Source: Sphingomonas endophytica (lineage in GTDB: Bacteria; Pseudomonadota; Alphaproteobacteria; Sphingomonadales; Sphingomonadaceae). Taken from it: 56,587 nt of DNA. This document shows, piece by piece, positions 1-7,450 of the stretch (positions within the stretch are counted from its first letter, which is position 1; every line of letters starts with the position of its first letter). The notes beneath the pieces are model-generated. The model was not told the DNA's origin. It was given only the letters and a program-made list of their open reading frames with translations, and did not search any database. The translations under genes and the position numbers were made by a program. The DNA is taken from the NCBI RefSeq assembly GCF_001476895.1, contig NZ_LDTB01000018.1, positions 1 through 56,587 on the forward strand, read 5' to 3'.

Positions 1-4
1 TTGT

Positions 5-513
5 TGAATTCGGTTCATTGTGTTAAGGCCTGTCAAGGGGGTTCGGCGTCCGGCAGCGCCGGGACGACCTTCACGGGCGTTGGACTGCACGAGGAGTGTG
101 AGTGGAGTGGGCCGACAACGACAAGCTGAAACTCGGAATGCGGCCAGCCGCAGGGGCGGAAGCGCACGGTCGAGACCGGCAAGGTGAAGCAGAGCTTCAG
201 CCACGGCCGTAGCAATACGGTGGTGGTCGAGGTGAAGCGTCGCCGCGTGCTCGGTCCGCAGGGTGGCGCGCCCGAGGCGACGCTTCACCTCGACCACCAC
301 CGTATTGCTACGGCCGTGGCTGAAGCTCTGCTTCACCTTGCCGGTCTCGACCGTGCGCTTCAGCCCCAGCGGCTGGCGCATTCCGAGTTTCGGCTTGTCG
401 TTGTCGGTCTCGCTCACTCAAATTCCTCGTGCAGTCTCACGGCCGGTATGGTCGTCCCGGCGATGCCGGGCGCCGATGCGCCTTGCGCGGCCGTAGCGCA
501 AGGTGCCGAATTC
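5..513. repeat. Imperfect inverted repeat around the infB start (probable fold-back assembly artefact)
   Basis: The plus strand from about 5 to 244 repeats, in reverse complement, the stretch from about 276 to 513, with a 31-base spacer at 245-275. The inner 85 or so bases of each arm are identical; the outer part of the left arm matches at only about 70 percent, with many substitutions and a few one-base indels. Both arms carry the end of ylxR and the start of infB. The left arm plus spacer reads through KRRRVLGPQGG, which fits the usual IF-2 N-terminus better than the continuation of the right arm. Rising divergence toward the window edge suggests a poorly polished chimeric read end, not a true duplication. 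Confidence 0.8.
276..417 (-). CDS. infB: Translation initiation factor IF-2, N-terminal fragment (partial)
   Basis: Only the first 47 or so codons are present. The protein starts at a GTG whose bases overlap the ylxR stop (GTGA, 414-417), the tight coupling usual for ylxR-infB. The N-terminus reads MSETDNDKPKLGM and then contains KRTVETGKVKQSFSHGRSN followed by a VVVEVKRR segment, the conserved start of alphaproteobacterial IF-2. IF-2 delivers fMet-tRNA to the 30S subunit. At 276 the sequence enters the spacer of the inverted repeat, so the GTPase and later domains are missing from this window. Whether the gene is really broken or only the assembly is wrong cannot be decided here; I favour the assembly. 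Confidence 0.8.
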
Positions 514-1124
514 AGATCAGGGCCGATAAAGTGCAGCCAACGATCGAGCGCTTCGCTGAGTCGTTGTGCCGCAGCGCGGTCGATGACGCCGATGTGTACC
601 ACATTTTCGCGGCCCAGCGCCAACGACAATATGGGGCGCGGCACCGGCAGTGCCAAGCCCCTCAGGTCGGAACCTTCGCGGTCGGACCCGACGCGCCACG
701 CCTGCGCCAGTTTCCGGCATCCGTCGTCGGAGGCATCGGCGGCATGATAAAGCGCGCGCAGCTTGCCCGAGCGGGCCGCGGTCTCGATCCGTTCGGAGCC
801 GGTCAGCACCGTACCGCCGCGCGATTCGAGGCCGAGGCGGTCGAGGGCGTTGCGCTCCAGCGCGGCGGCGATCAGCGCGGGCAGATCGTCGGGGATGACG
901 AACTCGCCGGTCTTGAACGCCCGTGCCAGCGCGCCGCGCAGCTTGCCCTTGGCGATCGCCGCTTCCAGTCCGGCGCGGGCGACGCCGATCCAGGCGCCGC
1001 GACCCGGTGCCTTGGCGCGCACGTCGGGGAGGACGCGACCGTCGGGAGCGAGCGCGAGCCGGATCAGCGCCGCCGGCGACGCGCGCTCGCGGGTGAGGAT
1101 GCAGGAGCGTTCGGGTTCGGTCAT
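414..1124 (-). CDS. ylxR: YlxR/DUF448 RNA-binding protein fused to an L7Ae-like domain
   Basis: A 236-residue protein. Residues 1-80 or so form the YlxR (DUF448) domain, with the expected SCILTRERA motif near the start and the PGRGAWIG motif near residue 40. Residues of about 100-200 resemble the ribosomal L7Ae/YlxQ fold, a fusion that is common in Alphaproteobacteria. The C-terminal tail of about 30 residues is low complexity. The family binds RNA and is encoded between nusA and infB in most bacteria; here it is coupled to infB by a 4-base overlap, but is separated from nusA by a tautomerase gene and an intrusion of about 0.5 kb containing repeats and a broken GIY-YIG gene. Confidence 0.85.
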   Translation of the reverse strand: MTEPERSCILTRERASPAALIRLALAPDGRVLPDVRAKAPGRGAWIGVARAGLEAAIAKGKLRGALARAFKTGEFVIPDDLPALIAAALERNALDRLGLESRGGTVLTGSERIETAARSGKLRALYHAADASDDGCRKLAQAWRVGSDREGSDLRGLALPVPRPILSLALGRENVVHIGVIDRAAAQRLSEALDRWLHFIGPDLNSAPCATAAQGASAPGIAGTTIPAVRLHEEFE

Positions 1125-1147
1125 GCGCCGTCTCTCGGAAAGGCGCC

Positions 1148-1250
1148 GTCACCCCGGATTTGTTCCGGGGTCCACGGTGCCGCAAGATCCAGCGCTGTCG
1201 GATTTGCGGATGGGTGGATGCCGGGACGCGCCCGGCATGACGAAGGAGGG
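1148..1250. repeat. Bipartite palindromic intergenic element (family A, copy 1)
   Basis: Two small palindromes, CCCCGG-n-CCGGGG with a GTCCA end and TGGATGCCGG-n-CCGGCATGACG, are separated by about 45 bases. The reverse complement has the same architecture as the element at 52333-52440. Its right end (GACGAAGGAGG) supplies the ribosome-binding site of the GIY-YIG reading frame that follows. This is a REP/BIME-like unit of the kind scattered in sphingomonad genomes. Confidence 0.75.
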
Positions 1251-1255
1251 GCGGT

Positions 1256-1567
1256 GTGAGAGAACGACAACCCTGCGTCTACATTCTGGCGAGCGGCCGG
1301 AACGGCACGCTGTACGTCGGTGTCACATCCAGCCTGATCGGAAGGGTCATGCAGCGCCGCGACGGAACGTTCGGTGGTTCTACCGAACAATATGCCGTGA
1401 AGCGCCTCGTCTGATATGAGGTGGTCGACACGATGGACGCCGCCATCGCTGCCGAAAAGCGCATCAAGAAGTGGCCGCGTGAATGGAAGCTCAACCTGAT
1501 CGAGCGCGACAATCCGCACTGGGACGATCTCGCCGTAGCGCTCGGCCTGGACGCCACGCGCGTTTGA
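1256..1567 (+). pseudogene. GIY-YIG nuclease family protein, interrupted by a stop codon
   Basis: A frame of 103 codons plus stop begins at GTG 1256, six bases after a strong AAGGAGG. It reads CVYILASGRNGTLYVGVTS, then an AAEKRIKKWPREWKLNLIE segment: the GIY-YIG core of the short single-domain COG2827 family. The usual family sequence at mid-protein is RLVWYE; here it is RLV-stop-YE, a TGG to TGA change at 1412-1414. The rest of the frame is intact and well conserved, so the inactivation looks recent, or is a sequencing error. It lies between palindromic repeats, on the strand opposite to the surrounding operon. The cellular role of these small proteins is unclear. Confidence 0.85.
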
Positions 1568-1611
1568 TCGCCCTCGCGGCGAACAAGCGGTCGACGACTG
1601 CGGGACGACGG

Positions 1612-1640
1612 TGGATGCCGGAACAGGTCCGGCATGACGG
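1612..1640. repeat. Palindromic half-element (family A)
   Basis: TGGATGCCGG-n-CCGGCATGACGG. It matches one half of the bipartite elements at 1148 and 52333 and closes the interval containing the GIY-YIG pseudogene on its right side. Confidence 0.7.
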
Positions 1641-1655
1641 TGGAGCGTCAGCGTC

Positions 1656-1886
1656 TCATCGCCGGGGTTCCGCATGAGCGTCTCCCCTGCCAGTGGCGCC
1701 GTCGCGGTCGGCGAGCAAGTGCCCGCCCGCGCCGTAATTCTCCGTCGACACTTCCTCGATCACGACCTGCACGACGGCCGGGCTCTTGCCCAGCCGCGTG
1801 ACCAGCGAGGCCGTGACGTCGGCCACGATCCCCGCCTTCTGTTCGCGCGTCGCCGCGCCCGCCAGTCGGATCGATACGAACGGCAT
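1656..1886 (-). CDS. 4-oxalocrotonate tautomerase family protein
   Basis: A 76-residue protein beginning MPFVSIRLAG, so that Pro2 becomes the catalytic N-terminal proline after Met removal. The body (EQKAGIVADVTASLV, then a VVQVVIEEVSTENYGAGG segment) matches the small tautomerase/4-OT fold with its C-terminal GAGG region. The last 20 or so residues are basic and unlike the family, so the tail may have been altered by the neighbouring repeat insertion. Its ATG overlaps the nusA stop by one base (TGATG), so it is translated with nusA. The substrate is not predictable. An enzyme between nusA and ylxR is unusual. Confidence 0.8.
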   Translation of the reverse strand: MPFVSIRLAGAATREQKAGIVADVTASLVTRLGKSPAVVQVVIEEVSTENYGAGGHLLADRDGATGRGDAHAEPRR

Positions 1887-3505
1887 CAGGCGTCCTGATC
1901 CTCCGACGCCTGCTCGGCCGCCGGCTCGTCGTCGAACCAGTGCGCGCGCGCGGCCATGATGATCTCATTGCCCTGCTCATCGCTCAGCCCGTACTCGCCC
2001 AGCACGCCGCCCTTGTTCTCGGGGCGATCGTTGCGGCGCGGCGCGTCGTCGTTGCGGCGGCGCGGCTCGGCGCGCTTCTTCTCGACCAGCTCGTCGGTCG
2101 CCAGATCGGCGAGATCGTCGAGGGTCTTGATCCCCGCCTTGCCGAGCGTGACCAGCATCGCCTCGGTCAGATACGGCAGCTCGGCCAGCGCATCCTCGAC
2201 GCCCAGCGCCTGGCGTTCCTCGCGGTTGGCCTGTTCGCGACGATCCAGCGCCTCCTGCGCGCGGCTCTGCAATTCCTGCGCGAGATCCTCGTCGAAGCCC
2301 TCGATGCCCGCCAGCTCGTCCAGCTCGACATAGGCGACCTCTTCCAGCGCGCCGAAGCCCTCAGCGACCAGCAGCTGCGCCAGCGTCTCGTCGACATCCA
2401 GTTCGTTCTGGAAGGTCTCGGAATTCTTGACGAACTCCTGCTGACGCTTCTCGCTGGCGTCGGTTTCGGTCAGGATGTCGATCGCCTTGGCGGTCAGCTG
2501 GCTGGCGAGGCGGACGTTCTGGCCGCGACGGCCGATCGCGAGGCTGAGCTGATCGTCGGGGACGACCACCTCGATGCGGTCCTCTTCCTCGTCGATCACG
2601 ACGCGCGCGACGTTCGCCGGCTGGAGCGCGTTGACGACGAAGGTGGCGGTGTCGGGCGACCAGGGGATGATGTCGATCTTCTCGCCCTGCATCTCCTGCA
2701 CGACCGCCTGCACGCGGCTGCCCTTCATGCCGACGCACGCGCCGACCGGATCGATCGACGAATCGTGGCTGATGACGCCGATCTTGGCGCGGCTGCCCGG
2801 ATCGCGGGCCGCGGCCTTGATCTCGATGATGCCGTCGTAGATCTCGGGCACTTCCTGCGCGAACAGCTTCTTCATGAAGTCCGGGTGCGCGCGGCTGAGG
2901 AAGATCTGCGGCCCGCGATTCTCGCGCACCACCTTCAGGATCAGCGAGCGGATGCGGTCGTTGACGCGCACCACTTCGCGCGGGATCTGCTGATCGCGGC
3001 GGATGACGCCCTCGGCGCGGCCCAGGTCGACGACGATATGGCCGAACTCGACGCGCTTGACGACGCCGGTGATGATCTCACCCGCGCGCTCCTTGAACTC
3101 TTCATACTGGCGCTCGCGCTCGGCATCGCGGACCTTCTGGAAGATGGTCTGCTTGGCGGCCTGCGCCTGAATGCGGCCGAATTCGATCGGGGGCAGCGGA
3201 TCGACCAGATAGTCGCCGACGCTCGCGCCCGGCTGCAGCTTCTGCGCGCCGTTGACGTCGACCTGCTTGTAGATGTCGTCGACCAGCTCGACCACCTCGA
3301 CGACGCGCCACAGTCGCAGATCGCCGTTGTTCGGGTCCAGCTTCGCGCGAATGTCCATTTCCTGGCCGTAACGCGTGCGCGCGGCGCGCTGGATCGCGTC
3401 CTCCATCGCCTCGATGACGATCGCCTTGTCGATCATCTTCTCCGAAGCGACCGAATTGGCGATCGCGATCAGCTCCGCACGATTGGCGGTGACGCCGGTG
3501 GCCAT
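1886..3505 (-). CDS. nusA: Transcription termination/antitermination protein NusA
   Basis: A 539-residue protein with the full alphaproteobacterial NusA plan: an N-terminal RNA polymerase-binding domain (1-125), an S1 domain (about 135-200, GEIITGVVKRVEFGHIVVDL), tandem KH domains (about 230-375, with DPVGACVGMKGSRV and LAIGRRGQNVRLAS), and two acidic helix-hairpin-helix repeats (about 380-490, DELAGIEGFDE). The C-terminus is charged. NusA modulates pausing, intrinsic termination and rRNA antitermination. It overlaps rimP by one base upstream and the tautomerase by one base downstream, so the three form one transcription unit. Confidence 0.97.
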   Translation of the reverse strand: MATGVTANRAELIAIANSVASEKMIDKAIVIEAMEDAIQRAARTRYGQEMDIRAKLDPNNGDLRLWRVVEVVELVDDIYKQVDVNGAQKLQPGASVGDYLVDPLPPIEFGRIQAQAAKQTIFQKVRDAERERQYEEFKERAGEIITGVVKRVEFGHIVVDLGRAEGVIRRDQQIPREVVRVNDRIRSLILKVVRENRGPQIFLSRAHPDFMKKLFAQEVPEIYDGIIEIKAAARDPGSRAKIGVISHDSSIDPVGACVGMKGSRVQAVVQEMQGEKIDIIPWSPDTATFVVNALQPANVARVVIDEEEDRIEVVVPDDQLSLAIGRRGQNVRLASQLTAKAIDILTETDASEKRQQEFVKNSETFQNELDVDETLAQLLVAEGFGALEEVAYVELDELAGIEGFDEDLAQELQSRAQEALDRREQANREERQALGVEDALAELPYLTEAMLVTLGKAGIKTLDDLADLATDELVEKKRAEPRRRNDDAPRRNDRPENKGGVLGEYGLSDEQGNEIIMAARAHWFDDEPAAEQASEDQDA

Positions 3506-4083
3506 CAGTGGGTTTCCTCTTCTGCGTCCGTGGACGTATCGTGAATCTCTTCGTCGGCGCCCTCCATCGAGAGCGGGACGGTGGCGTCGATCAGGCGATC
3601 GGTCAGCATCAGCTTGGCATCGGCGATCAGCGCGAAGGGCACATGTTCCAGCACGCCGGTGCGCGGGTGGCGGATCGCGATGTTGCCATCGGCGTCGATC
3701 CCTTCCAGATCGCCCTTGAACTGCTTCTGTCCGTCGACCGCCTCGGTCAGGACGATGCGCGCCTCATGGCCCGCCCAGTCGGTGAAATCCTGCGGGCGGG
3801 TGAGCGGGCGATCGATGCCGGGCGACGACACTTCCAGCCGGTACGCGCCCTCGATCGGATCCTGTCCGGCTTCCTCCAGCGCGTCGAGCTTGTCCGAGAT
3901 GCGGCGCGACAATTCGGCGCAATCGTCGATGTTCAGCTGCCGCGTGTCGGGGCGCTCGGCCATGATCTGGAGCGTGCGCTCGTCGCCCTTGCCGAACAGG
4001 CGCACGCGCACCAGCGCGAAGCCGAGGGCCTTCGCCTCTGGCTCGATCAACCGGACGAGGGGAGTGATGTCGTTCAAATGCAC
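3505..4083 (-). CDS. rimP: Ribosome maturation factor RimP
   Basis: About 192 residues. It contains the RimP signature LEVSSPGIDRPLTRP and an N-terminal KH-like half (EPEAKALGFALVRVRLFGKG). It acts in 30S subunit assembly. I placed the start at GTG 4083 (VHLNDITPL); an in-frame GTG nine bases further upstream is an alternative. The C-terminal 15 residues are an acidic extension. Its stop overlaps the nusA ATG by one base. The region upstream (4084-4306) is shared with a divergent gene and must hold promoters for both, but I see no convincing boxes. Confidence 0.93.
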   Translation of the reverse strand: MHLNDITPLVRLIEPEAKALGFALVRVRLFGKGDERTLQIMAERPDTRQLNIDDCAELSRRISDKLDALEEAGQDPIEGAYRLEVSSPGIDRPLTRPQDFTDWAGHEARIVLTEAVDGQKQFKGDLEGIDADGNIAIRHPRTGVLEHVPFALIADAKLMLTDRLIDATVPLSMEGADEEIHDTSTDAEEETH

Positions 4084-4306
4084 CTTCCGCACATGCGTTT
4101 CTTGCCGCCGCGGAGCAGGCCCCGCAGCCCCTTGCACCTCACGATGTAAGAGAAAGCACGAGCGATATAGCGCCACCGTCGGTTGGCCGCAAGCGCGTTG
4201 CGTGCAGGGCGACGGCCGGCAGCAATCAGATGAAACGAACATGAGGGAACCATGAAGCTGACGCGTGCTTTGATCGCGCAATGTTCCCGTCCCCGGAGAG
4301 GACCAC

Positions 4307-5512
4307 ATGCTGACCCGTTTCGCGTTCGCCGCCGTTGCCCTGACCGCTGCCACCGCCTGCGGTGGGGAGGGTACCGCGGCGGCAACGCAGCCGGTCGCCG
4401 ATGCGCCGGTCGCCCCAGCGCCGACACCGACGCCTACGCCCGGCCCGACCTTCCCGACCGGAACGCCGGTGGCCGGGACGCCCTTCGCCAGCGCGGTGAT
4501 CGCCGACTTCGACGCGCCCTGGGCGATGACGTTCCTGCCCGATCGACGGATGCTGGTGACGGAGAAGGCCGGGCAGATGCTGCTGGTCGCCGCCGATGGT
4601 TCGTCGCGGCGGACGGTGGCGACGATCGACGTCGACTCGTCCGGACAGGGCGGGTTGATGGATGTCGTGCTCGCCCCCGACTTCGCGACCAGCAAGCGCG
4701 TCTATTTCAGCTATTCGGCGGCAGGGCAGGGCGGCAAGGGAGTCGTGCTGGCGCGCGGCACCTTGTCGGGCAACGCGGGGGCTGAGCAGTTGACGGCGAT
4801 CGAGACACTGTACCGCGCCAGCCCGCTGGTCGATGGCGACGGGCATTATTCGGGCCGGATCGCTTTCTCGCCGGACGGCCAATATCTGTTCTTCACCAAC
4901 GGCGACCGGCAGAAGTTCACGCCCGCGCAGGACAAGGGCGGGTCGCTCGGCAAGGTGCTGCGTCTGACCCCGGACGGCAAGGCGGCGGCGAACAATCCGT
5001 TGGCGGCGCAGGGCTTCCTGCCGGAGGTGTGGAGCTATGGTCACCGCAACCTGCTCGGCATCGCCTTCGACGCGCAGGGCAATCTCTGGGAGCAGGAGAT
5101 GGGGCCGAAGGGCGGCGACGAGGTCAATCTGATCCTGCCCGGCCGCAATTACGGCTGGCCGAACGTGTCGAACGGCTCGAACTACGACGGCAGCGACATC
5201 CCCGATCACGCGCCGGGCGATGGCTATGAGGCGCCCAAGGTGTGGTGGAACCCGGTGATCTCGCCGGGCGGGCTGATGATCTATTCGGGCGACCTGTTCC
5301 CGCAATACAAGGGCGATGCGTTCATCGGCGGCCTGTCGTCCAAGTCGCTCGTGCGCGTCGACCTGAACGGCACCAACGCCAGCAAGGGCGATCAATGGTC
5401 GCTGGGCGAACGCATCCGCGAAGTGGAGCAGGGACCGGACGGCGCGATCTATGTGCTGGAGGACGGCGGCAGCTCCCCGGGGCGGCTGCGGCGGTTGACG
5501 CCGGCGGGATAA
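4307..5512 (+). CDS. PQQ-dependent sugar dehydrogenase-like lipoprotein
   Basis: A 401-residue lipoprotein with a lipobox ending at Cys18 (ALTAATAC), then a Thr-Pro-rich linker (about 35-55), then a six-bladed beta-propeller of the GSDH/sorbosone dehydrogenase family (COG2133). Motifs seen: DAPWAMTFLPDRRMLVTEK, GQGGLMDVVLAPDF, YSGRIAFSPDG, SYGHRNLLGIAFD and EQEMGPKGGDEVN. Family members oxidise aldoses in the periplasm with PQQ, but many have no known substrate. No PQQ synthesis genes are in the window. The start is preceded by GGAGAGG. The gene stands alone, followed by a palindromic repeat. Confidence 0.88.
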   Translation: MLTRFAFAAVALTAATACGGEGTAAATQPVADAPVAPAPTPTPTPGPTFPTGTPVAGTPFASAVIADFDAPWAMTFLPDRRMLVTEKAGQMLLVAADGSSRRTVATIDVDSSGQGGLMDVVLAPDFATSKRVYFSYSAAGQGGKGVVLARGTLSGNAGAEQLTAIETLYRASPLVDGDGHYSGRIAFSPDGQYLFFTNGDRQKFTPAQDKGGSLGKVLRLTPDGKAAANNPLAAQGFLPEVWSYGHRNLLGIAFDAQGNLWEQEMGPKGGDEVNLILPGRNYGWPNVSNGSNYDGSDIPDHAPGDGYEAPKVWWNPVISPGGLMIYSGDLFPQYKGDAFIGGLSSKSLVRVDLNGTNASKGDQWSLGERIREVEQGPDGAIYVLEDGGSSPGRLRRLTPAG

Positions 5513-5516
5513 CCGT

Positions 5517-5543
5517 CCGTCATTGCTTCGCTCGTAATGACGG
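5517..5543. repeat. Short palindromic element (family B, copy 1)
   Basis: CCGTCATT-n-AATGACGG with TGCTTCGCTCG in the centre. A second copy lies at 39737-39768. It sits directly behind the sugar dehydrogenase stop and could act as a terminator, although no T-tract follows. Confidence 0.65.
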
Positions 5544-5618
5544 TGGGAGGGTTGACGCTGCACTGCACAATCGCCAGCTAGGCGGTTCGCACAACCAGCA
5601 GACGTCCGGGGAAACCGT

Positions 5619-6812
5619 ATGGCCACCGCCATTGCCGAGGTGCGCCGCGCGCCGGTCGGCCTGATCCATCTGTCGCTCGCGGTCGGCGGGTTCGCGATCG
5701 GGACGACCGAATTCGCGACGATGAGCCTGCTGCCCGACATGGCGCGTGACCTGGGCGTCGATGCACCAACGGCGGGGCACGTCATCAGCGCCTATGCGCT
5801 GGGCGTCGTCGTGGGCGCGCCGACTCTGGCGGTACTGGGCGCGCGAATGGCGCGGCGGCATCTGCTGATCGCGCTGATGACGCTGTTCGCGCTCGGCAAT
5901 GGATTGTCGGCGCTCGCGCCCAGCTATGGCTGGATGATGCTGTTCCGCTTCATGGCCGGGCTGCCGCATGGCGCCTATTTCGGGATCGCGATGCTGGTCG
6001 CCGCCTCGCTGGTGGATCAGGGCAAGCGGACGCAGGCGGTGGCGCGCGTCATGCTGGGGCTGACGGTCGCGACGATCGTCGGCGTGCCGCTGGCCAATTT
6101 CATGGGGCAGCTGGTCGGGTGGCGGTCATGCTTCGTGGTGGTCGCCGGGCTGGCCGCGCTGACGGCCACGCTGGTCTTCGCCTTCGCCCCGCGCGATCGC
6201 GGCGATCCTTCCGCCAGTCCGTTGGCGGAACTCAGCGCGCTCAAGCGGCCGCAGGTCTGGCTGACGCTGGGCGTCGGTGCGATCGGCTTCGGCGGGTTGT
6301 TCGCGGTCTATACCTATCTGGCGGACACGATGGCGGCGGTGACACAGGTCGGGCCGCGCATGGTGCCGTTCGCGCTCGCCGCCTTCGGTGTCGGCATGAC
6401 GGCCGGCAATCTGATCGTGCCGAAGTTCGCCGACCGCGCCCTCATGCCCACCGCCGCCGGCGTGCTGGTGTGGAGCCTGATCGCGCTGCTGCTGTGGCCG
6501 TTCGCCGCGCAGCACTTCGCGACCGTGATGGTGGCGATGGTCGCGATCGGGATCGGCGGGTCGCTCGGAACCGTGCTCCAGACGCGGCTGATGGACGTGG
6601 CGGGCGATGCGCAGGCACTGGCGGCGGCGCTCAACCATTCGGCGTTCAACACCGCCAATGCGCTAGGGCCGTGGCTGGGCGGAATGGCGATTGCGGGCGG
6701 ATACGGCTGGACGTCGACCGGGCCGGTCGGCGCCGTTCTGGCCGTCGCCGGTCTGGCGGTGCTGGCGGCGTCGTGGCGGCTTCAGCGCCGCACCGACGCG
6801 CGCGCTACATGA
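5619..6812 (+). CDS. MFS transporter, drug/arabinose-efflux type (DHA1/AraJ-like)
   Basis: A 397-residue inner-membrane protein with about 12 predicted hydrophobic segments. The first helix carries GFAIGTTEFATMSLLPDMA, typical of the DHA1 group (AraJ, YdhP), and the second loop carries GARMARRHLL, a form of the MFS motif A. Members export sugars, drugs or metabolites by proton antiport; the substrate cannot be told. The gene overlaps the convergent small gene that follows by eight bases. Confidence 0.88.
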   Translation: MATAIAEVRRAPVGLIHLSLAVGGFAIGTTEFATMSLLPDMARDLGVDAPTAGHVISAYALGVVVGAPTLAVLGARMARRHLLIALMTLFALGNGLSALAPSYGWMMLFRFMAGLPHGAYFGIAMLVAASLVDQGKRTQAVARVMLGLTVATIVGVPLANFMGQLVGWRSCFVVVAGLAALTATLVFAFAPRDRGDPSASPLAELSALKRPQVWLTLGVGAIGFGGLFAVYTYLADTMAAVTQVGPRMVPFALAAFGVGMTAGNLIVPKFADRALMPTAAGVLVWSLIALLLWPFAAQHFATVMVAMVAIGIGGSLGTVLQTRLMDVAGDAQALAAALNHSAFNTANALGPWLGGMAIAGGYGWTSTGPVGAVLAVAGLAVLAASWRLQRRTDARAT

Positions 6813-7068
6813 CGATGCCGGGCTTCGATTCGGACAGCGCCGCCAGCACCATCCGTTCCCAGACCGCGACATCGCCCGCCGCCGCCATCGCCGGGCTGGG
6901 CGCGCGCATGGTGTGGAGGACCGCCATCGCATCGTCGCGGTGATCCTTCCACTGCGCATCGACCTGCGCGCTGGCGGATTCGACCGTGCCATGGCCGTTG
7001 GCGCTGAGACTTTGCGCGGCCAGAACGCGCGCGATCCGTTCGACGAGCGGGGAGGTGGCGGTGTCCAT
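6805..7068 (-). CDS. Small conserved-looking protein of unknown function
   Basis: 87 residues, starting MDTATSPLVERIARVLAA, with no signal peptide or membrane segment and a helical, mildly acidic composition. I do not recognise a named domain. It is supported as a real gene by a good ribosome-binding site (GGAGAAGGAG upstream of the ATG) and an intact frame ending eight bases inside the convergent MFS gene. It is divergent from the riboswitch-controlled gcvT, so 7069-7192 holds the promoters of both. Confidence 0.6.
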   Translation of the reverse strand: MDTATSPLVERIARVLAAQSLSANGHGTVESASAQVDAQWKDHRDDAMAVLHTMRAPSPAMAAAGDVAVWERMVLAALSESKPGIVM

Positions 7069-7127
7069 ATCTCTTCTCCTTCTCCGATGTCGCAAACGTT
7101 CCGCAGCCGTGACGGCTCCATTCATGA

Positions 7128-7155
7128 TTGACTCCACGACCGGCAAGCGTAGAGG
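7128..7155 (+). promoter_or_regulatory. Candidate sigma-70-type promoter for the gcv operon
   Basis: TTGACT at 7128 and TAGAGG at 7150, 16 bases apart, lie about 40 bases upstream of the glycine riboswitch. The -35 box is good and the -10 box weak. It is placed where the gcv transcript should begin. Confidence 0.3.
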
Positions 7156-7192
7156 CGCGGAGGTCGATGCCGCGCAAGGGGCATGGGCCAGC

Positions 7193-7387
7193 GCGGGAGA
7201 GCGCGGCCGGCCTTCCAGGTCACCAGCCGCCGCCGAAGGAGCAACCACCCCGGAATCTCTCAGGCAGCAGGGACCGCGCCGGCCGATCGACACTCTGGAA
7301 AGCGGCGATGCGCCCCGGCGCCACGCCCACCGAAGGGGTAACTCGGGTGTGCCCGAGGAAAGCTCTCAGGTTCCGTGACAGAGGGGG
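7193..7387 (+). promoter_or_regulatory. Tandem glycine riboswitch (two aptamers)
   Basis: Aptamer 1 (about 7193-7279) has GCGGGAGAGCGCG, then GCCGAAGGAGCAACC and GGAATCTCTCAGGCA with a GGACCG closing. Aptamer 2 (about 7291-7387) has CTCTGGAAAGC, CACCGAAGGGGTAAC and GAAAGCTCTCAGG ending in CAGAGG. These are the hallmark conserved blocks of the glycine aptamer, in the usual tandem arrangement with a short linker. It lies about 60 bases upstream of gcvT. In this family glycine binding switches on the cleavage-system genes. Confidence 0.95.
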
Positions 7388-7450
7388 ACAATCGGATCGC
7401 CACCGGGCCGCGAGGCACCGTTGCGACCGGCCTCTTGCGACGGAAGACCG

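Noticed and set aside
184..747. Open frame of 187 codons starting VKQSFSHGRSN
   Set aside because: It joins the left-arm infB copy to antisense infB and ylxR across the fold-back; a chimera of the inverted repeat.
1412..1414. Read-through or selenocysteine at the TGA in the GIY-YIG gene
   Set aside because: No SECIS-like element is apparent, and the family residue is Trp, which a single base change explains.
1940..3544. 534-codon open frame opposite nusA
   Set aside because: Shadow frame in GC-rich DNA; Leu/Asp/Arg/Ala-rich, no domain, and nusA on the other strand is certain.
3505..4695. Longer 396-codon form of rimP
   Set aside because: The extra N-terminal 200 residues are antisense to the divergent lipoprotein gene and unlike RimP; the family start fits GTG 4083.
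4226..5785. 519-codon frame opposite the sugar dehydrogenase
   Set aside because: Antisense shadow; the plus-strand gene has a lipobox, ribosome-binding site and family motifs.
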